Below are positions 32,279-41,060 of a DNA stretch of 41,060 nucleotides, piece after piece. The notes under the pieces were generated by a model that was not told the origin of the DNA, searched no databases, and worked only from the letters and a program-made list of their open reading frames with translations. The position numbers were made by a program, and so were the translations under genes. This DNA comes from an uncultured bacterium (GTDB lineage Bacteria > Verrucomicrobiota > Kiritimatiellia > CAIVKH01), in NCBI GenBank assembly GCA_937958885.1, contig CALGMT010000024.1, positions 1 through 41,060 on the forward strand, read 5' to 3'. Numbering within the stretch: the first letter of the stretch is position 1; each line of letters begins with the position of its first letter.

Positions 32279-33273
32279 CGTTGCGCGCATGGCGCACTGT
32301 GGGTGTGGCGTGGGCAAAAGCGGTCGCGCCGCTCCGTCGGGCGGATATCGCGTTGTTCCATGAATTCTTGCCTCCGCCTAACGGCGGCGGCCATCAATTC
32401 CTGCGTGCGCTGATGCGCGAATTCGCCTCGCGCGGGTGGCGTGCAGAGAACAACACGGTTTCCGGGACGACGCGGGTCTGCTTGATCAATTCCTTCAACT
32501 TCGAGGCGGATCGCTTGCGCGCGTTGCGGCGCCGCGGGTGTCGCGTCGTGCATCGAGTGGACGGTCCGCTGGCGGCATATAGAGGGTTCGACGACGGCAC
32601 CGATCGCCGGATTTGGGAGCTGAACCGCGAATTCGCGGACGCGACAATCCTACAGTCGCGCTACAGCCTCGCGCAGCACGAGTCGATGGGATTGCCGTAT
32701 CCGAACGCTGCGGTGATCATGAACGCGGCGGATCCGCTGATCTTTTCGCCCGCCCCGCGCGAACCGCTTGAGGGCCGCCGCGTGCGACTCGTGTCGACGA
32801 GTTGGTCCGATAATCGAAACAAGGGCGCGGATATTTACGCCTGGCTGGATGAGCATCTCGATTGGACTCGTTTTGAATATACGTTCATCGGTCGTCTCCC
32901 CCTCAGCCCTCGGCACATTCGGGTCGAACCGCCTGCCGATTCGACGCGCGTTGCGGAATTGCTTAATCAGGCCGATGTCTTCATCACGGCGAGTCGCAAT
33001 GACCCCTGTTCAAATTCACTCATCGAGGCGCTGACGTGCGGATTGCCGGCACTATACCTCAACAGCGGCGGACACCCGGAGTTGGTGGGACAAGGCGGAT
33101 TCGCATTTGAGCACGCAGAGGACATTCCTTCGTTGCTCGATCGGCTGCTCGCGGATTATGCGGCGATCGCATCGCGCGTTACTGCGCCGCGTATTGCTGA
33201 CGTGGCAGACGCCTACCTGCGTGTGATGGGTCTTCCGGCAAAGCCGGGAGCGGAGGATTCGCCGCGTGGCTAA
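32251..33273 (+). CDS. Glycosyltransferase family 4
   Basis: 340 residues from ATG 32251, which has GGAG about 8 nt upstream; TTG 32281 just after the wecB stop is an alternative. N-terminal GHQFLRALMREFASRGWR resembles the acceptor domain loop (PPNGGG); HRVDGPLAAYRG is the mid-protein strand. Donor domain: VRLVSTSWSDNRNKGADIYAWLD, the Asn/Asp-rich ASRNDPCSNSLIEALTCGLPALYLNSGGHPELVG with E-x7-E replaced by S-L-I-E spacing as in many GT4 enzymes. No signal peptide or membrane helix. Confidence 0.83.
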   Translation: MRSFPGRGIALRAWRTVGVAWAKAVAPLRRADIALFHEFLPPPNGGGHQFLRALMREFASRGWRAENNTVSGTTRVCLINSFNFEADRLRALRRRGCRVVHRVDGPLAAYRGFDDGTDRRIWELNREFADATILQSRYSLAQHESMGLPYPNAAVIMNAADPLIFSPAPREPLEGRRVRLVSTSWSDNRNKGADIYAWLDEHLDWTRFEYTFIGRLPLSPRHIRVEPPADSTRVAELLNQADVFITASRNDPCSNSLIEALTCGLPALYLNSGGHPELVGQGGFAFEHAEDIPSLLDRLLADYAAIASRVTAPRIADVADAYLRVMGLPAKPGAEDSPRG

Positions 33274-34369
33274 CCTGCGTCAGTGGATCGAACATGAGGC
33301 GCGCCGGCGGACTGCGCGTCTGGGAGCGCCGCTCGCTCGGCGGTGGCCCGCTCGTTCCCGCATATTGGTTGCGCGCGACTATGCGGGATGGGCGTTGGAT
33401 GTCGAAGCGCTGGCCGTCGCTGCGCTTTGCCGAAAAATGGGCCTGCGTGTCGCGGATGGCGCGTGGATGCCCGTCTGTGATCAACAGGGCGTATTTCACG
33501 TGGACCAGTTTGTTCTTCTAAATCCGCCAGATTGGAAGCGCCACAATGTTGGCATTGCCTATTATCACGGGCTGCCGAATACGGGACACCCGGAATTCGA
33601 CGAAGTGTTTGAAACCTTCCGTCGTCTGCATCAGCGGCTGTCGGTTGTGCAGGTCAGTCATCTCGCCATGAGGGAATTGCTCTTATCGGCAGGGATCCCT
33701 GAATCGAAAGTGCACGTTATCCCCATCGGATACCGCGCCGATTGGTTCAAACCGCCGACTAAAACCGAGCGAGCGCGCAGCCGCCGATTGCTGGATTTGC
33801 CGGATTCGGCCGTCGCAATAGGGTCTTTTCAAAAGGACGGCGTGGGGTGGGGCGAAGGAGGCGAACCAAAGCTGATTAAGGGTCCTGATGTGTTTGTAGA
33901 GGCGATGATACATCTTCATGCGCGCATCCCTGAAGTGCATGCGGTGCTAACCGGGCCGGCGCGCGGCTATGTGCGCCGCGCGCTGGAGTCCGCTGGAATC
34001 CCATACCGCCATCGCATGCTGAGCGCCTACCGCGAGACCGCCACGATGTACCATGCCCTCGATGCCTACATCGTTTCATCGCGACAGGAGGGCGGTCCAA
34101 AAGCCGTGCTCGAATCGATGGCGACCGGTGTTCCGCTAATCTCCACGCGCGTCGGCCAGGCGACCGACCTAGTTCGTCACGGAGAGAATGGCTTCCTCGC
34201 CGACGTGGCCGATGCCGAATCGCTTGCGCACTGGACGGAGGAAGCCGTGCGGAACGCGGATATCCGTGCGCGTCTGATTCGCGGCGGACTTTGTACCGCT
34301 GCGAATCATCATTATGATGCGCAACTGCCGCTCTGGCGGCGATTGATGGATGCTCTGCTGAACGCATGA
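33266..34369 (+). CDS. Glycosyltransferase family 4
   Basis: 367 residues from GTG 33266, overlapping the previous stop by 8 nt. GT-B enzyme: acceptor domain with ARSRILVARDYAGWALD and IAYYHGLPNTGHPEFD; sugar-binding strand VQVSHLAMRELLLSAGIPESKVHVIPIGYRADWF; donor domain with AIGSFQKDGVGWGEG, EPKLIKGPDVFVEAMIHL, SSRQEGGPKAVLESMATGVPLISTRVGQATDLV (E-x7-E at the nucleotide-sugar site). ATGA overlap with the next gene. Confidence 0.9.
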   Translation: MANLRQWIEHEARRRTARLGAPLARRWPARSRILVARDYAGWALDVEALAVAALCRKMGLRVADGAWMPVCDQQGVFHVDQFVLLNPPDWKRHNVGIAYYHGLPNTGHPEFDEVFETFRRLHQRLSVVQVSHLAMRELLLSAGIPESKVHVIPIGYRADWFKPPTKTERARSRRLLDLPDSAVAIGSFQKDGVGWGEGGEPKLIKGPDVFVEAMIHLHARIPEVHAVLTGPARGYVRRALESAGIPYRHRMLSAYRETATMYHALDAYIVSSRQEGGPKAVLESMATGVPLISTRVGQATDLVRHGENGFLADVADAESLAHWTEEAVRNADIRARLIRGGLCTAANHHYDAQLPLWRRLMDALLNA

Positions 34370-35529
34370 CAAAAATGATTAACAAGCCGTTGTGGCGTCG
34401 CGCAATCAGTCGCGTGGGCCTTGCCGCCTATTTGGCGGGTCAATCCGCGCGCGCTCGCGCGGCCGGCTGGCGCGCACGCGGTGTCCGACGGAGAGGACGA
34501 CTCCACGGCGAGGCGATTCGCGTAGCCTATGGTCATCTGGGCTTCCCTTCGGCGCCGCGGCGCGCGCCTCCCGGCGGCGGCGGCGGGATAAAGTATCTCT
34601 GGCTTGAAGATCGCTTTCCGCACGCTTTTCCCGAATGCGATGTCGTATATGTGGTAAGTAGCTCGCGCCACCCGCGCGTGATTGAACTGCTCGACGCCGC
34701 CCGTCGACGCGGCATTCCGGTCGTCTGGAATCAGAACGGCGCTTTTGTCCCTCATTCCTATGGTCCGAAGGCCGCTGCTCGCGGTAATGCTTCCTTGGCC
34801 GACTTAATGCGACGAGCGGATTATGTTTTGTATCAAAGTGAATTCGCGAAAACCTCATCGGATCACTTCATGGGCGCCTGTGGCTGTCCCTGGGAGATTC
34901 TCTACAACGCGGTGGATGCCGCGCGCTATGGCGCTGCGCCTCGATCAAGTGGCAGGGCGTTGACGCTGCTGGCTGCGGGATCGCACGATGATGCCTATCG
35001 TATTCCGCTCGTTCTTGACACGTTTGCACGGTTGCGCGAGTCGATCGCTGATGTGCGCTTGCTTATTGCCGGCCGTATCGCCGAACGCGATCAGGAACGC
35101 GCTCGCGCGAGGCTTGCGCGCGAGTCATGGGGGAGTGCGGTTGAAATCATCGGTCCCTATAAATCAGACCAGGCCCCTGCCGTCTTCGCGCGAGCGGATA
35201 TATTTCTGCACGTCAAGTATTGCGATGTGTGTCCGTCGGTTGTTTTAGAGGCTATGGCCTCGGGATTGCCGGTCGTTTATTCCGCAACGGGCGGAACCCC
35301 CGAGCTGGTTGGTGACGCGGGCATCGGAATTCCGGGACGCGTAAATTGGGACGCGCACGAGCCGCCCTCCGCAGATGCGCTTGCGGATGCCGTGCTGAAC
35401 ATCGCAAACGACTGGTCGCGCTTTTCCGCCGCAGCCCGCGCGCGCGTTGCCGCGCATTTTGATCTCACACCGTGGCTTCAACGGCACAACGATTTATTCT
35501 TGCAGCTTATCGAAGGGCGCGCGCGATGA
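34366..35529 (+). CDS. Glycosyltransferase family 4
   Basis: 387 residues from ATG 34366. It lacks the usual glycine-rich N-terminal GG loop of GT4, although PPGGGGGIKYLWLEDRFPHAFPEC near 66-90 may take its place. Middle strand LMRRADYVLYQSEFAKTSSDHFMG then WEILYNAVDAARYG; donor half with LTLLAAGSHDDAYRIPLVLDTFARL, VEIIGPYKSDQAPAVFARADIFLHVKY and CPSVVLEAMASGLPVVYSATGGTPELVG. It is followed by a 39-codon micro-ORF whose start codon overlaps this stop. Confidence 0.87.
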   Translation: MTKMINKPLWRRAISRVGLAAYLAGQSARARAAGWRARGVRRRGRLHGEAIRVAYGHLGFPSAPRRAPPGGGGGIKYLWLEDRFPHAFPECDVVYVVSSSRHPRVIELLDAARRRGIPVVWNQNGAFVPHSYGPKAAARGNASLADLMRRADYVLYQSEFAKTSSDHFMGACGCPWEILYNAVDAARYGAAPRSSGRALTLLAAGSHDDAYRIPLVLDTFARLRESIADVRLLIAGRIAERDQERARARLARESWGSAVEIIGPYKSDQAPAVFARADIFLHVKYCDVCPSVVLEAMASGLPVVYSATGGTPELVGDAGIGIPGRVNWDAHEPPSADALADAVLNIANDWSRFSAAARARVAAHFDLTPWLQRHNDLFLQLIEGRAR

Positions 35530-35645
35530 CCCGCTGTGAAACAGCCAAACGCATGCTCGAATATGTCCCGCCGCGCGCGCATAACGACGCGCTGGCTGCG
35601 ACGCGCGCGTGGACGGAGTGGGCGCGCACGATTCCGGCCTTATGA
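35526..35645 (+). CDS. 39-codon micro-ORF with ATGA overlaps at both ends
   Basis: The frame starts at ATG 35526 inside the preceding stop codon (ATGA) and ends at TGA 35643-35645, which overlaps the ATG 35642 of the next glycosyltransferase (ATGA). The product of 39 residues is MTRCETAKRMLEYV at its start, then PPRAHNDALAATRA, ending EWARTIPAL. No signal peptide or membrane helix; weakly amphipathic. Both overlaps match the translational-coupling style of this operon, so it is probably translated, either as a small protein or as a coupling leader that keeps ribosomes moving across the gap. A decayed remnant of a larger gene is also possible. Confidence 0.5.
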   Translation: MTRCETAKRMLEYVPPRAHNDALAATRAWTEWARTIPAL

Positions 35646-36667
35646 ATGCGCCGCGCATCACCGTCCTGATGCCGGCTCATAATGCCGCGCGTACGATCGC
35701 GGATGCCGCTCGAAGCGTGCTCGCACAGACATGGAGTGACTTCGAATTGCTGGTGGTGGACGACGCATCGACGGATGAAACCACGACGATTCTGGAATCG
35801 CTCGCCGATCCGCGGTTGCGCGTACGTCGAGCTGCTGAACGGCTGAAGCTGGCAGGCGCGCTGAACCTCGGCATGCGTGAGGCGCGCGGCGAATTTATCG
35901 CGCGCATGGATGCGGACGATATTTCACACCCGACGCGACTCGCGAAACAACTGGCGTTTCTGGAGCAGCATCCCGATGTGGGCCTCTGCGGAACCGCTAT
36001 TCGTACGTTCGGCGATGGCTCATCTGAGCGGCTTGATTATCCGCGGATGCCGGAACAGGTCCGCGCATTCGCGCTATTCAACTGTCCGTTCGCGCATCCG
36101 ACCGTCATGTTTCGCAAAACGGTATTTTTGAAACACAGCCTTTTTTATGACGTTTCCTATTATCCGACCGAAGATTATGAGCTATGGGAACGCGTCTTGC
36201 GCATTGTGCGAGGCGCAAATCTACCCGACGTGTGCCTCCGGTATCGACGACACGCCGCCAGCATGACGGGTTCGGACTGGCCGGAGATGGATCGCCAGGC
36301 CGCCCGCATACAGGCGCGTATGCTGGACAGGCTCGGATTGCCGTGCGACGAACCTTCAGCTTCGCGCCATCGCGCGTGGGCAGCCGGGCGCATCGAACCG
36401 TCGATCGACGCGTTGCGCGAGGCGGAGTCTTGGCTGCGGCGCATCGTCGAGACGAATCGCGATGCGCGCCTGTTCGATCCGTCTGCGCTGGCCGATGTCG
36501 TGTCGGAGCGCTGGTTCACGCTGGCCATGCGCTGTGCACCCGCCGGCGAGTCGATTCGCAAATGTTTTGCGGCGTCGCCTCTATCGGGGCGCGGGATCCG
36601 GCGCATCCGCCGAATCGCGACGTTGGCCGCGTCCATCGTGCGCCGGTCCAGAGGCGCGACTGCCTGA
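35642..36667 (+). CDS. Glycosyltransferase family 2
   Basis: 341 residues from ATG 35642. GT-A fold: ITVLMPAHNAARTIADAARS, LLVVDDASTDETTTIL and the metal motif RMDADD near 92-97, followed by ISHPTRLAKQLAFLEQHPDVGL. Catalytic ED region YPTEDYELWERVL near 178. A C-terminal helical, basic region of about 120 residues (AWAAGRIEPSIDALREAE onward) extends beyond the catalytic core. Overlaps the following GT4 gene by one base (TGATG). Confidence 0.9.
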   Translation: MNAPRITVLMPAHNAARTIADAARSVLAQTWSDFELLVVDDASTDETTTILESLADPRLRVRRAAERLKLAGALNLGMREARGEFIARMDADDISHPTRLAKQLAFLEQHPDVGLCGTAIRTFGDGSSERLDYPRMPEQVRAFALFNCPFAHPTVMFRKTVFLKHSLFYDVSYYPTEDYELWERVLRIVRGANLPDVCLRYRRHAASMTGSDWPEMDRQAARIQARMLDRLGLPCDEPSASRHRAWAAGRIEPSIDALREAESWLRRIVETNRDARLFDPSALADVVSERWFTLAMRCAPAGESIRKCFAASPLSGRGIRRIRRIATLAASIVRRSRGATA

Positions 36668-37887
36668 TGCGCGTGGCTCATGTCAGCACTTTCGATACAC
36701 TCGGCGGCGCCGCTCGCGCGATGTCGGGCTTGCATCGCGCCCTGATCGGGCAGGGGATCGACTCTCAAGTCCTCGTGCAGGAGAAGCGCGGCGACGATCC
36801 CACCGTTATTCAAGCCCCTGCCTCGACGATCCTCCGCAACCATGCTTGGCGTCAGATCGCCGACTCATGGCCGTTGATGTTCTATCGAAAAAAGACGGTG
36901 ATGCACTGGACGCGCGGGCGCGTCGGATCCGGCGCGATCCATGCGCTGACGAAGATGCGTCCGGACATCATCCACTTGCACTGGATCGGACGCGGCTTTT
37001 TCTCTGTGCGCGAGATCGGCGCGCTTCAAGGTCCCGTGGTCTGGACCCTTCACGACTCCTGGGCCTTCACCGGCGGATGCCACGTCCCGTACGAATGCAC
37101 GCGCTACCGGGATCGCTGCGGCGCGTGCCCACAACTGGGTTCGCGTCGTAAAGCGGACACCAGCCGCGCGACGTGGCAACTCAAGCATGGTGCATGGAAA
37201 ACAGTAAACCTCACCATTGTGACGCCCAGTCGGTGGTTGGCCTCCTGCGCCGCCGCAAGCGGCTTGCTGGGGGGCCGGCGCATCGAGGTCATTCCCAACG
37301 GCGTCGATCACCGTGCGTTTTTCCCGGAAGACCAAATTTCGGCGCGCGAGGCTCTCGGTTTGCCGAAAGACCGGGCGCTCATTCTGTTCGGCGCGATGCA
37401 TGCAGGCGTTGATCGCAATAAGGGATTGCACCTGCTGATTGATGCGCTTCGCTTGCGGTCGTGGGATGCCGATCTCGTTCTCTTCGGCGCGACGGACTTG
37501 CATGTCGCCGATGCGTCAGGGCTTCGCATTCACGCGCGAGGCCCGGTTTATGATCAGGTTGAGTTGCGGAACTTGTATAGCGCCGCGGATGTGCTGGCGC
37601 TGCCCTCGATCCAGGAAAATTATCCCAATATGATTTTGGAATCCATGGCATGCGGAACACCAGTGGTCGCATTTGCCGACGGGGGCATTCCTGAAATGAT
37701 CGAGGACGGGAAGACGGGGTTGCTTGCGACTTCCCACCAGCCCGAATCGTTTGCGACGCGCCTCGCGGAAGCGCTGTCGGCCGCCCCGTCCATGCGGGGG
37801 GCCTGTCGCTCCGTCGTTGAAAACAAAAGCACGCTCGAACGGATGGCGTGCGAGTACGCCGACCTCTACCGATCGCTTCTTCCATGA
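36667..37887 (+). CDS. Glycosyltransferase family 4
   Basis: 406 residues from ATG 36667. Acceptor domain: RVAHVSTFDTLGGAARAMSGL with the GG loop, IIHLHWIGRGFF, then WTLHDSWAFTGGCH and a cysteine cluster (five Cys between residues 138 and 160, C-x5-C-x6-C-x2-C) typical of the WcaC/colanic-acid-like subgroup. Donor half: IEVIPNGVDHRAFFPE, ILFGAMHAGVDRNKGLHLLIDAL and QENYPNMILESMACGTPVVAFADGGIPEMI with E-x7-E. ATGA overlap with the next gene. Confidence 0.92.
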   Translation: MRVAHVSTFDTLGGAARAMSGLHRALIGQGIDSQVLVQEKRGDDPTVIQAPASTILRNHAWRQIADSWPLMFYRKKTVMHWTRGRVGSGAIHALTKMRPDIIHLHWIGRGFFSVREIGALQGPVVWTLHDSWAFTGGCHVPYECTRYRDRCGACPQLGSRRKADTSRATWQLKHGAWKTVNLTIVTPSRWLASCAAASGLLGGRRIEVIPNGVDHRAFFPEDQISAREALGLPKDRALILFGAMHAGVDRNKGLHLLIDALRLRSWDADLVLFGATDLHVADASGLRIHARGPVYDQVELRNLYSAADVLALPSIQENYPNMILESMACGTPVVAFADGGIPEMIEDGKTGLLATSHQPESFATRLAEALSAAPSMRGACRSVVENKSTLERMACEYADLYRSLLP

Positions 37888-38627
37888 ACCCGCTGGTGTC
37901 CATCGTCATGGCGACGCGCAATTGCGCGCGTACGCTGCCGTGCGCGATCGCGAGCATCCGTCAATACGGGGCCGATCGCATTGAACTATTGATATGCGAC
38001 GCCGCCTCCACAGATGGCACGGTGGACCTTATTCGGCAGGCGGCCGATTGGTGGGTCAGCGAGCCGGATCGCGGGGTGTATGACGCGATGAACAAAGCCG
38101 TCCGGCACGCGCGCGGCGCGTTTGTTTACTTTCTCGGCGCCGACGATGCGCTGCTGCCGGGGTTTGCTGAAGCGCTCGGCGAGCTGCGTTTGTATCGGAC
38201 GGTGTACTACGGCGACGTGCGGCTTTCGTCGAACGGCGCCCGATACGCCGGCGCGTTCACCGCCGCGATGCTCGCGCGCACGAACATTTGCCATCAGGCG
38301 ATATTTTATCCACGCGCCGTTTTCGATCGCCGCTCGTATGAGCTTCGATTCCCGCGTCTGGCCGACTGGGCCTTCAACATGGCGTGCTGGAGCGATCCGG
38401 ATTTCGAGTTTCGCTACATCCCGCACGTGATTGCACAATATAACGACCGCGGCGGCCTCAGCGCGAATGCCATGGACTGGACGTTCTATGACGAGTATCC
38501 CGCGCTGCTGCGCCGGCACTTTCCATTCGGCGCGCGCTGGCGGCCTCTGATCCTGCACGCATTGAGCCGGATCTATCGCACCTGTACCGGGCGCGCCGGG
38601 GTGCGGCCCGGCAGATTGCAAGGCTGA
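37884..38627 (+). CDS. Glycosyltransferase family 2 (WcaA-like, short)
   Basis: 247 residues from ATG 37884. GT-A core: VSIVMATRNCARTLPCAIASI, LLICDAASTDGTVDLI, and EPDRGVYDAMNKAVRHARGAFVYFLGADDALLPG with the acidic metal site GADD near 85. The SEPDRGVYDAMNKA signature is common in GT2 enzymes of colanic-acid and capsule clusters. NICHQAIFYPRAVF and a short C-terminus complete the domain. A 28-nt gap follows. Confidence 0.92.
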   Translation: MNPLVSIVMATRNCARTLPCAIASIRQYGADRIELLICDAASTDGTVDLIRQAADWWVSEPDRGVYDAMNKAVRHARGAFVYFLGADDALLPGFAEALGELRLYRTVYYGDVRLSSNGARYAGAFTAAMLARTNICHQAIFYPRAVFDRRSYELRFPRLADWAFNMACWSDPDFEFRYIPHVIAQYNDRGGLSANAMDWTFYDEYPALLRRHFPFGARWRPLILHALSRIYRTCTGRAGVRPGRLQG

Positions 38628-38655
38628 GCGGTCTTCGCTATATCTCATCGACCCG

Positions 38656-39651
38656 ATGACGCCCCGCGACCAGTTGCTTGCTGTATGCATCCCGACATAC
38701 AGGCGCCCGCATTTGCTTCAGCGCGCCGTTTTGTCGGCCATCGAAGCGGGCCGACCGTTCGGCACGCCGATCATCATCTGCGACGATTCGACCGACGACA
38801 CGAATGCCGCTGTTCTCGCGGAACTGCGGCATGCGTATCCACACGTGGAAGTGATCCAAAATGAACGGAATCTCGGAATTGACGGGAACATCGTCAACGC
38901 GATGAATCATTGCCCCGCTCGATACGGCTGGTTGCTCGGCGAAGACGATGTGCTGACGCCGGAGGCGATTCGGGTTGTGCGCGCGGCGCTCGAACGCGAG
39001 CCCGCCGCGCCTTTTTTGTTCGTCAACTATGCCGCGGTCAACGAGGACTACTCGAGAATCCTAAAGCCTGCGGCGCTCGCCATCGACGCGGATCGCGAAA
39101 TAGATGCCGCGTCTTTCTTGGCGGAGTACGGTTGGGCCGCCGGCTTCATCGGCGCGTGCGTGATCGAACGCGCCGCGTGGAATCCCGCCCGCGCCGCGCG
39201 CTACATCGGCACCTGGTTTGCGCACGTCGGCGGGATCATGGAGGCCGCGCGCGACCGGCCGATCCGGATGATTGCGCAACCGCTGGTGTGGAATCGCACC
39301 GGCAGTCCGGATGCCTTCACATGGACCGGCTCGATGATGAACGTGTTGGGCGGCTGGAAGCGAATGACGGATATGCTCAAGCCGCTTTTCGACGAGCAGG
39401 TGTGCCGACGCGCCGCATCGCAATTCGTCCGCGCGCATGGTGTTCACTCGATCGCGTTTCTGGCGTATGCCCGCGCCGGCGGCGCGCTGACACCGGAGCT
39501 GGTTGAGCGCGAGATCGTTTCGGGCGATTTCTCGATCATGTACCAGTGGTGCGCCCGCGCGCTTTCGCGCGTGCCGGTCTCGTGGTGCCACGCCGCGCAC
39601 CGCGCGTGGCAAAGAATCAGCAGCCGACCGGCTGCGATCGCCAAAAGTTGA
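38656..39651 (+). CDS. Glycosyltransferase family 2
   Basis: 331 residues from ATG 38656. GT-A core: VCIPTYRRPHLLQRAV, IIICDDSTDDTNAAVL, VIQNERNLGIDGNIVNAMNHC and WLLGEDDVLTPEAI (acidic metal motif GEDD near 95). The C-terminal 180 residues are helical and mixed, with GFIGACVIERAAWNPAR as in abequosyl/rhamnosyl-type GT2 enzymes; the specific sugar cannot be told. The start is the first ATG after a 28-nt gap, the largest space in the operon's second half, without a clear Shine-Dalgarno. Confidence 0.88.
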   Translation: MTPRDQLLAVCIPTYRRPHLLQRAVLSAIEAGRPFGTPIIICDDSTDDTNAAVLAELRHAYPHVEVIQNERNLGIDGNIVNAMNHCPARYGWLLGEDDVLTPEAIRVVRAALEREPAAPFLFVNYAAVNEDYSRILKPAALAIDADREIDAASFLAEYGWAAGFIGACVIERAAWNPARAARYIGTWFAHVGGIMEAARDRPIRMIAQPLVWNRTGSPDAFTWTGSMMNVLGGWKRMTDMLKPLFDEQVCRRAASQFVRAHGVHSIAFLAYARAGGALTPELVEREIVSGDFSIMYQWCARALSRVPVSWCHAAHRAWQRISSRPAAIAKS

Positions 39652-39657
39652 GGGCGT

Positions 39658-41060
39658 GTGGCCGCGCTCTTTTTCCAAGCCATCGGCGTGGCCGCTTCGC
39701 AGCTCGCGTTGTACCTGCTGCTGCCGCTTTGGGGCATGCGATTATCCTTGCGCAATCCAGCGGATTGGCTGCGCGCGGCGATCGCCGGGCTGGCCGCTCA
39801 AGCGACTTTCGGGATGATGGCGAGTTGGTGGATTGGACCGGCCCAGAAGATTGCGCCGATCGCATACGGCATGTGCTGGATCGCCGCGCGGTTTTTGCGG
39901 CGTCGCCGTCCTGCGGCGAAGCCGGATGCGCCGTTTGATCCGCTGCTGGTCGTTTTGATGGTGATCGCGCTTGGCGTTCGTTGGGTCCATCCGCTGAGCA
40001 CGTGGGCGTTGGGTCAGTCGGATGCCTATGCGCATTTGATGTTTCTTGACGACGTCTTGCGCGTCGGTCGTTTGTCGAATCCGATTTACCCCGCGGGATT
40101 CGCTTGGATTCTGGCGCTGCCCTGTTTCGTGTTTGACCTTGACCCGTACACCGTCGCGCGATTTGGCGGCGCGTTCCACGGGGTCCTGTTGGTATTATCC
40201 ATTTATGTTTTGTTGAACGCATGGCGCGGCCGCACGGCGGCCCGCGCCGCCGCGTCGGTCGTCGCCGGATTCCCGCTCGCGGAATTGCTGATCAAAACCG
40301 GCGTCGGCGCGTTCGCCAATCAAGTCGGCCTGCTTGCATTGCCGGCGGGTTGGTGGGCGGCCGCTCGTTGCTGGAGCGGCGAGGCGCGCGGTTTGGATAC
40401 AGGACTCCTTTTCGTGGTCTTCCTTTTGCTCGGCGTCGCCACGCCGATGATGCTGATACAATTCTGCCTGCTGCTGGGCATTGCCGCGGTGGCCGTTATT
40501 GCGCGCGAGCGATCCGGCGTTGGATGGACGCCTGCCTTGCGAGCCGCGCTGCTGGCGATACCAGCGGTCCTGCTGTTCGCAGGACATCTGTACCATGCAG
40601 GCGGCGTCGCGCGCGGACAAACTTCGGCTTATCTCGTCGGCGAGGAGGTCAGCGGCCCCATCAACCGAGAAGACGCCGATCCGGGTATGGATATCGAACG
40701 CGGTCAAATCGCGGGAATGCTGATCGATTTCGTCTCCATAAAGCGGGCGGGCTTCGGCAGCCGGCAATTGAATGCGCCCGCTTTTTTACTGCTGCTGACA
40801 TTCGCCGCATTTGCCGTGCACGGGTTGAAGCGGCGGAATATCCCGGAAATATTTCTCGGCATCTGGGGCGCCGTGACGACGCTTCAAACTTGGACCGGCA
40901 TCCTCCAACTGTCCTTCTACCAACGAGAGGGCTGGAGTCTGATGATTGCCAGTATTGCGTTGGGCGGATGGTTCGTTCAGGAAATCGTGGATCGGATTCC
41001 AACCCCTTGGGGAGCGCGCGTCTGCGCTGCATGCTGCTTCGGAGCTGCCGCTTTGGGATT
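39658..41060 (+). CDS. Polytopic membrane protein, possible GT-C-type glycosyltransferase, cut by the right window edge
   Basis: At least 467 residues from GTG 39658 (6 nt after the previous stop); the 3' end is outside the window. About 10-13 hydrophobic segments are visible, starting with ALFFQAIGVAASQLALYLLL. A periplasmic-type loop near residue 118-140 carries acidic residues in GQSDAYAHLMFLDDVLR (D122, H126, D131, D132), reminiscent of the first extracytoplasmic loop of GT-C enzymes that use lipid-linked sugars. A polymerase or ligase would also fit the operon, which otherwise lacks Wzy or ligase. Assignment is tentative; the membrane nature is clear. Confidence 0.7.
   Translation, partial: MAALFFQAIGVAASQLALYLLLPLWGMRLSLRNPADWLRAAIAGLAAQATFGMMASWWIGPAQKIAPIAYGMCWIAARFLRRRRPAAKPDAPFDPLLVVLMVIALGVRWVHPLSTWALGQSDAYAHLMFLDDVLRVGRLSNPIYPAGFAWILALPCFVFDLDPYTVARFGGAFHGVLLVLSIYVLLNAWRGRTAARAAASVVAGFPLAELLIKTGVGAFANQVGLLALPAGWWAAARCWSGEARGLDTGLLFVVFLLLGVATPMMLIQFCLLLGIAAVAVIARERSGVGWTPALRAALLAIPAVLLFAGHLYHAGGVARGQTSAYLVGEEVSGPINREDADPGMDIERGQIAGMLIDFVSIKRAGFGSRQLNAPAFLLLLTFAAFAVHGLKRRNIPEIFLGIWGAVTTLQTWTGILQLSFYQREGWSLMIASIALGGWFVQEIVDRIPTPWGARVCAACCFGAAALG

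Overview
The window is about 41 kb of GC-rich, gene-dense DNA from a Gram-negative (diderm) bacterium. A predicted outer-membrane barrel, an ABC-type surface-polysaccharide exporter and an FabI/InhA-type enoyl reductase all fit that. The gene mix, long runs of start/stop overlaps and frequent GTG/TTG starts would suit the PVC superphylum (for example Kiritimatiellota or Verrucomicrobiota). That placement is a guess from gene content; there is no rRNA or other phylogenetic marker. I saw no tRNA, rRNA, insertion sequence or CRISPR array.

Left part (1-7.9 kb): the 5' two-thirds or so of a type I restriction enzyme R subunit runs off the left edge on the minus strand. On the plus strand follow a cytidylate-kinase-like protein, a two-gene unit of a siroheme [4Fe-4S] nitrite/sulfite reductase and a TPR-GltD-ferredoxin fusion that looks like its electron donor, and alanine racemase. 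Three 17-bp repeats at exact 31-bp spacing lie between alr and the convergent nickel operon.

Nickel region (7.9-16.8 kb): a minus-strand operon encodes an outer-membrane barrel, NikK-like and NikL-like exported proteins, NikM, NikQ and NikO: a nickel ECF-type importer. Its promoter carries a perfect 10+7+10 bp inverted repeat that reads as a NikR operator. The nikR gene itself lies 2.5 kb away, at the end of a fabI-add-nikR operon, with all four nickel ligands at the E. coli positions. Two glycosyltransferase genes sit between operon and regulator.

Middle part (16.9-22.1 kb): a protein-L-isoaspartate methyltransferase with an export signal is followed by a tightly packed minus-strand operon: HAD hydrolase, aminoglycoside-phosphotransferase-fold kinase, two paralogous membrane proteins with a C-terminal winged-helix-like segment, and a membrane-anchored SGNH hydrolase. 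I do not recognise this five-gene set as a named system.

Right part (22.2-41 kb, running off the edge): an unbroken plus-strand polysaccharide operon. It starts with a GbsR/MarR-type regulator preceded by an 18-bp palindrome that abuts its start codon. Then come APS kinase (cysC), the Wzm/Wzt exporter, two methyltransferases, ten glycosyltransferases or glycosyltransferase-like proteins, UDP-GlcNAc 2-epimerase, a 39-codon micro-ORF with ATGA overlaps at both ends, and a polytopic membrane protein cut by the window edge. Most junctions overlap by 1-28 nt, so this is probably one transcription unit. The presence of cysC suggests the product may be sulfated, although no sulfotransferase is visible.
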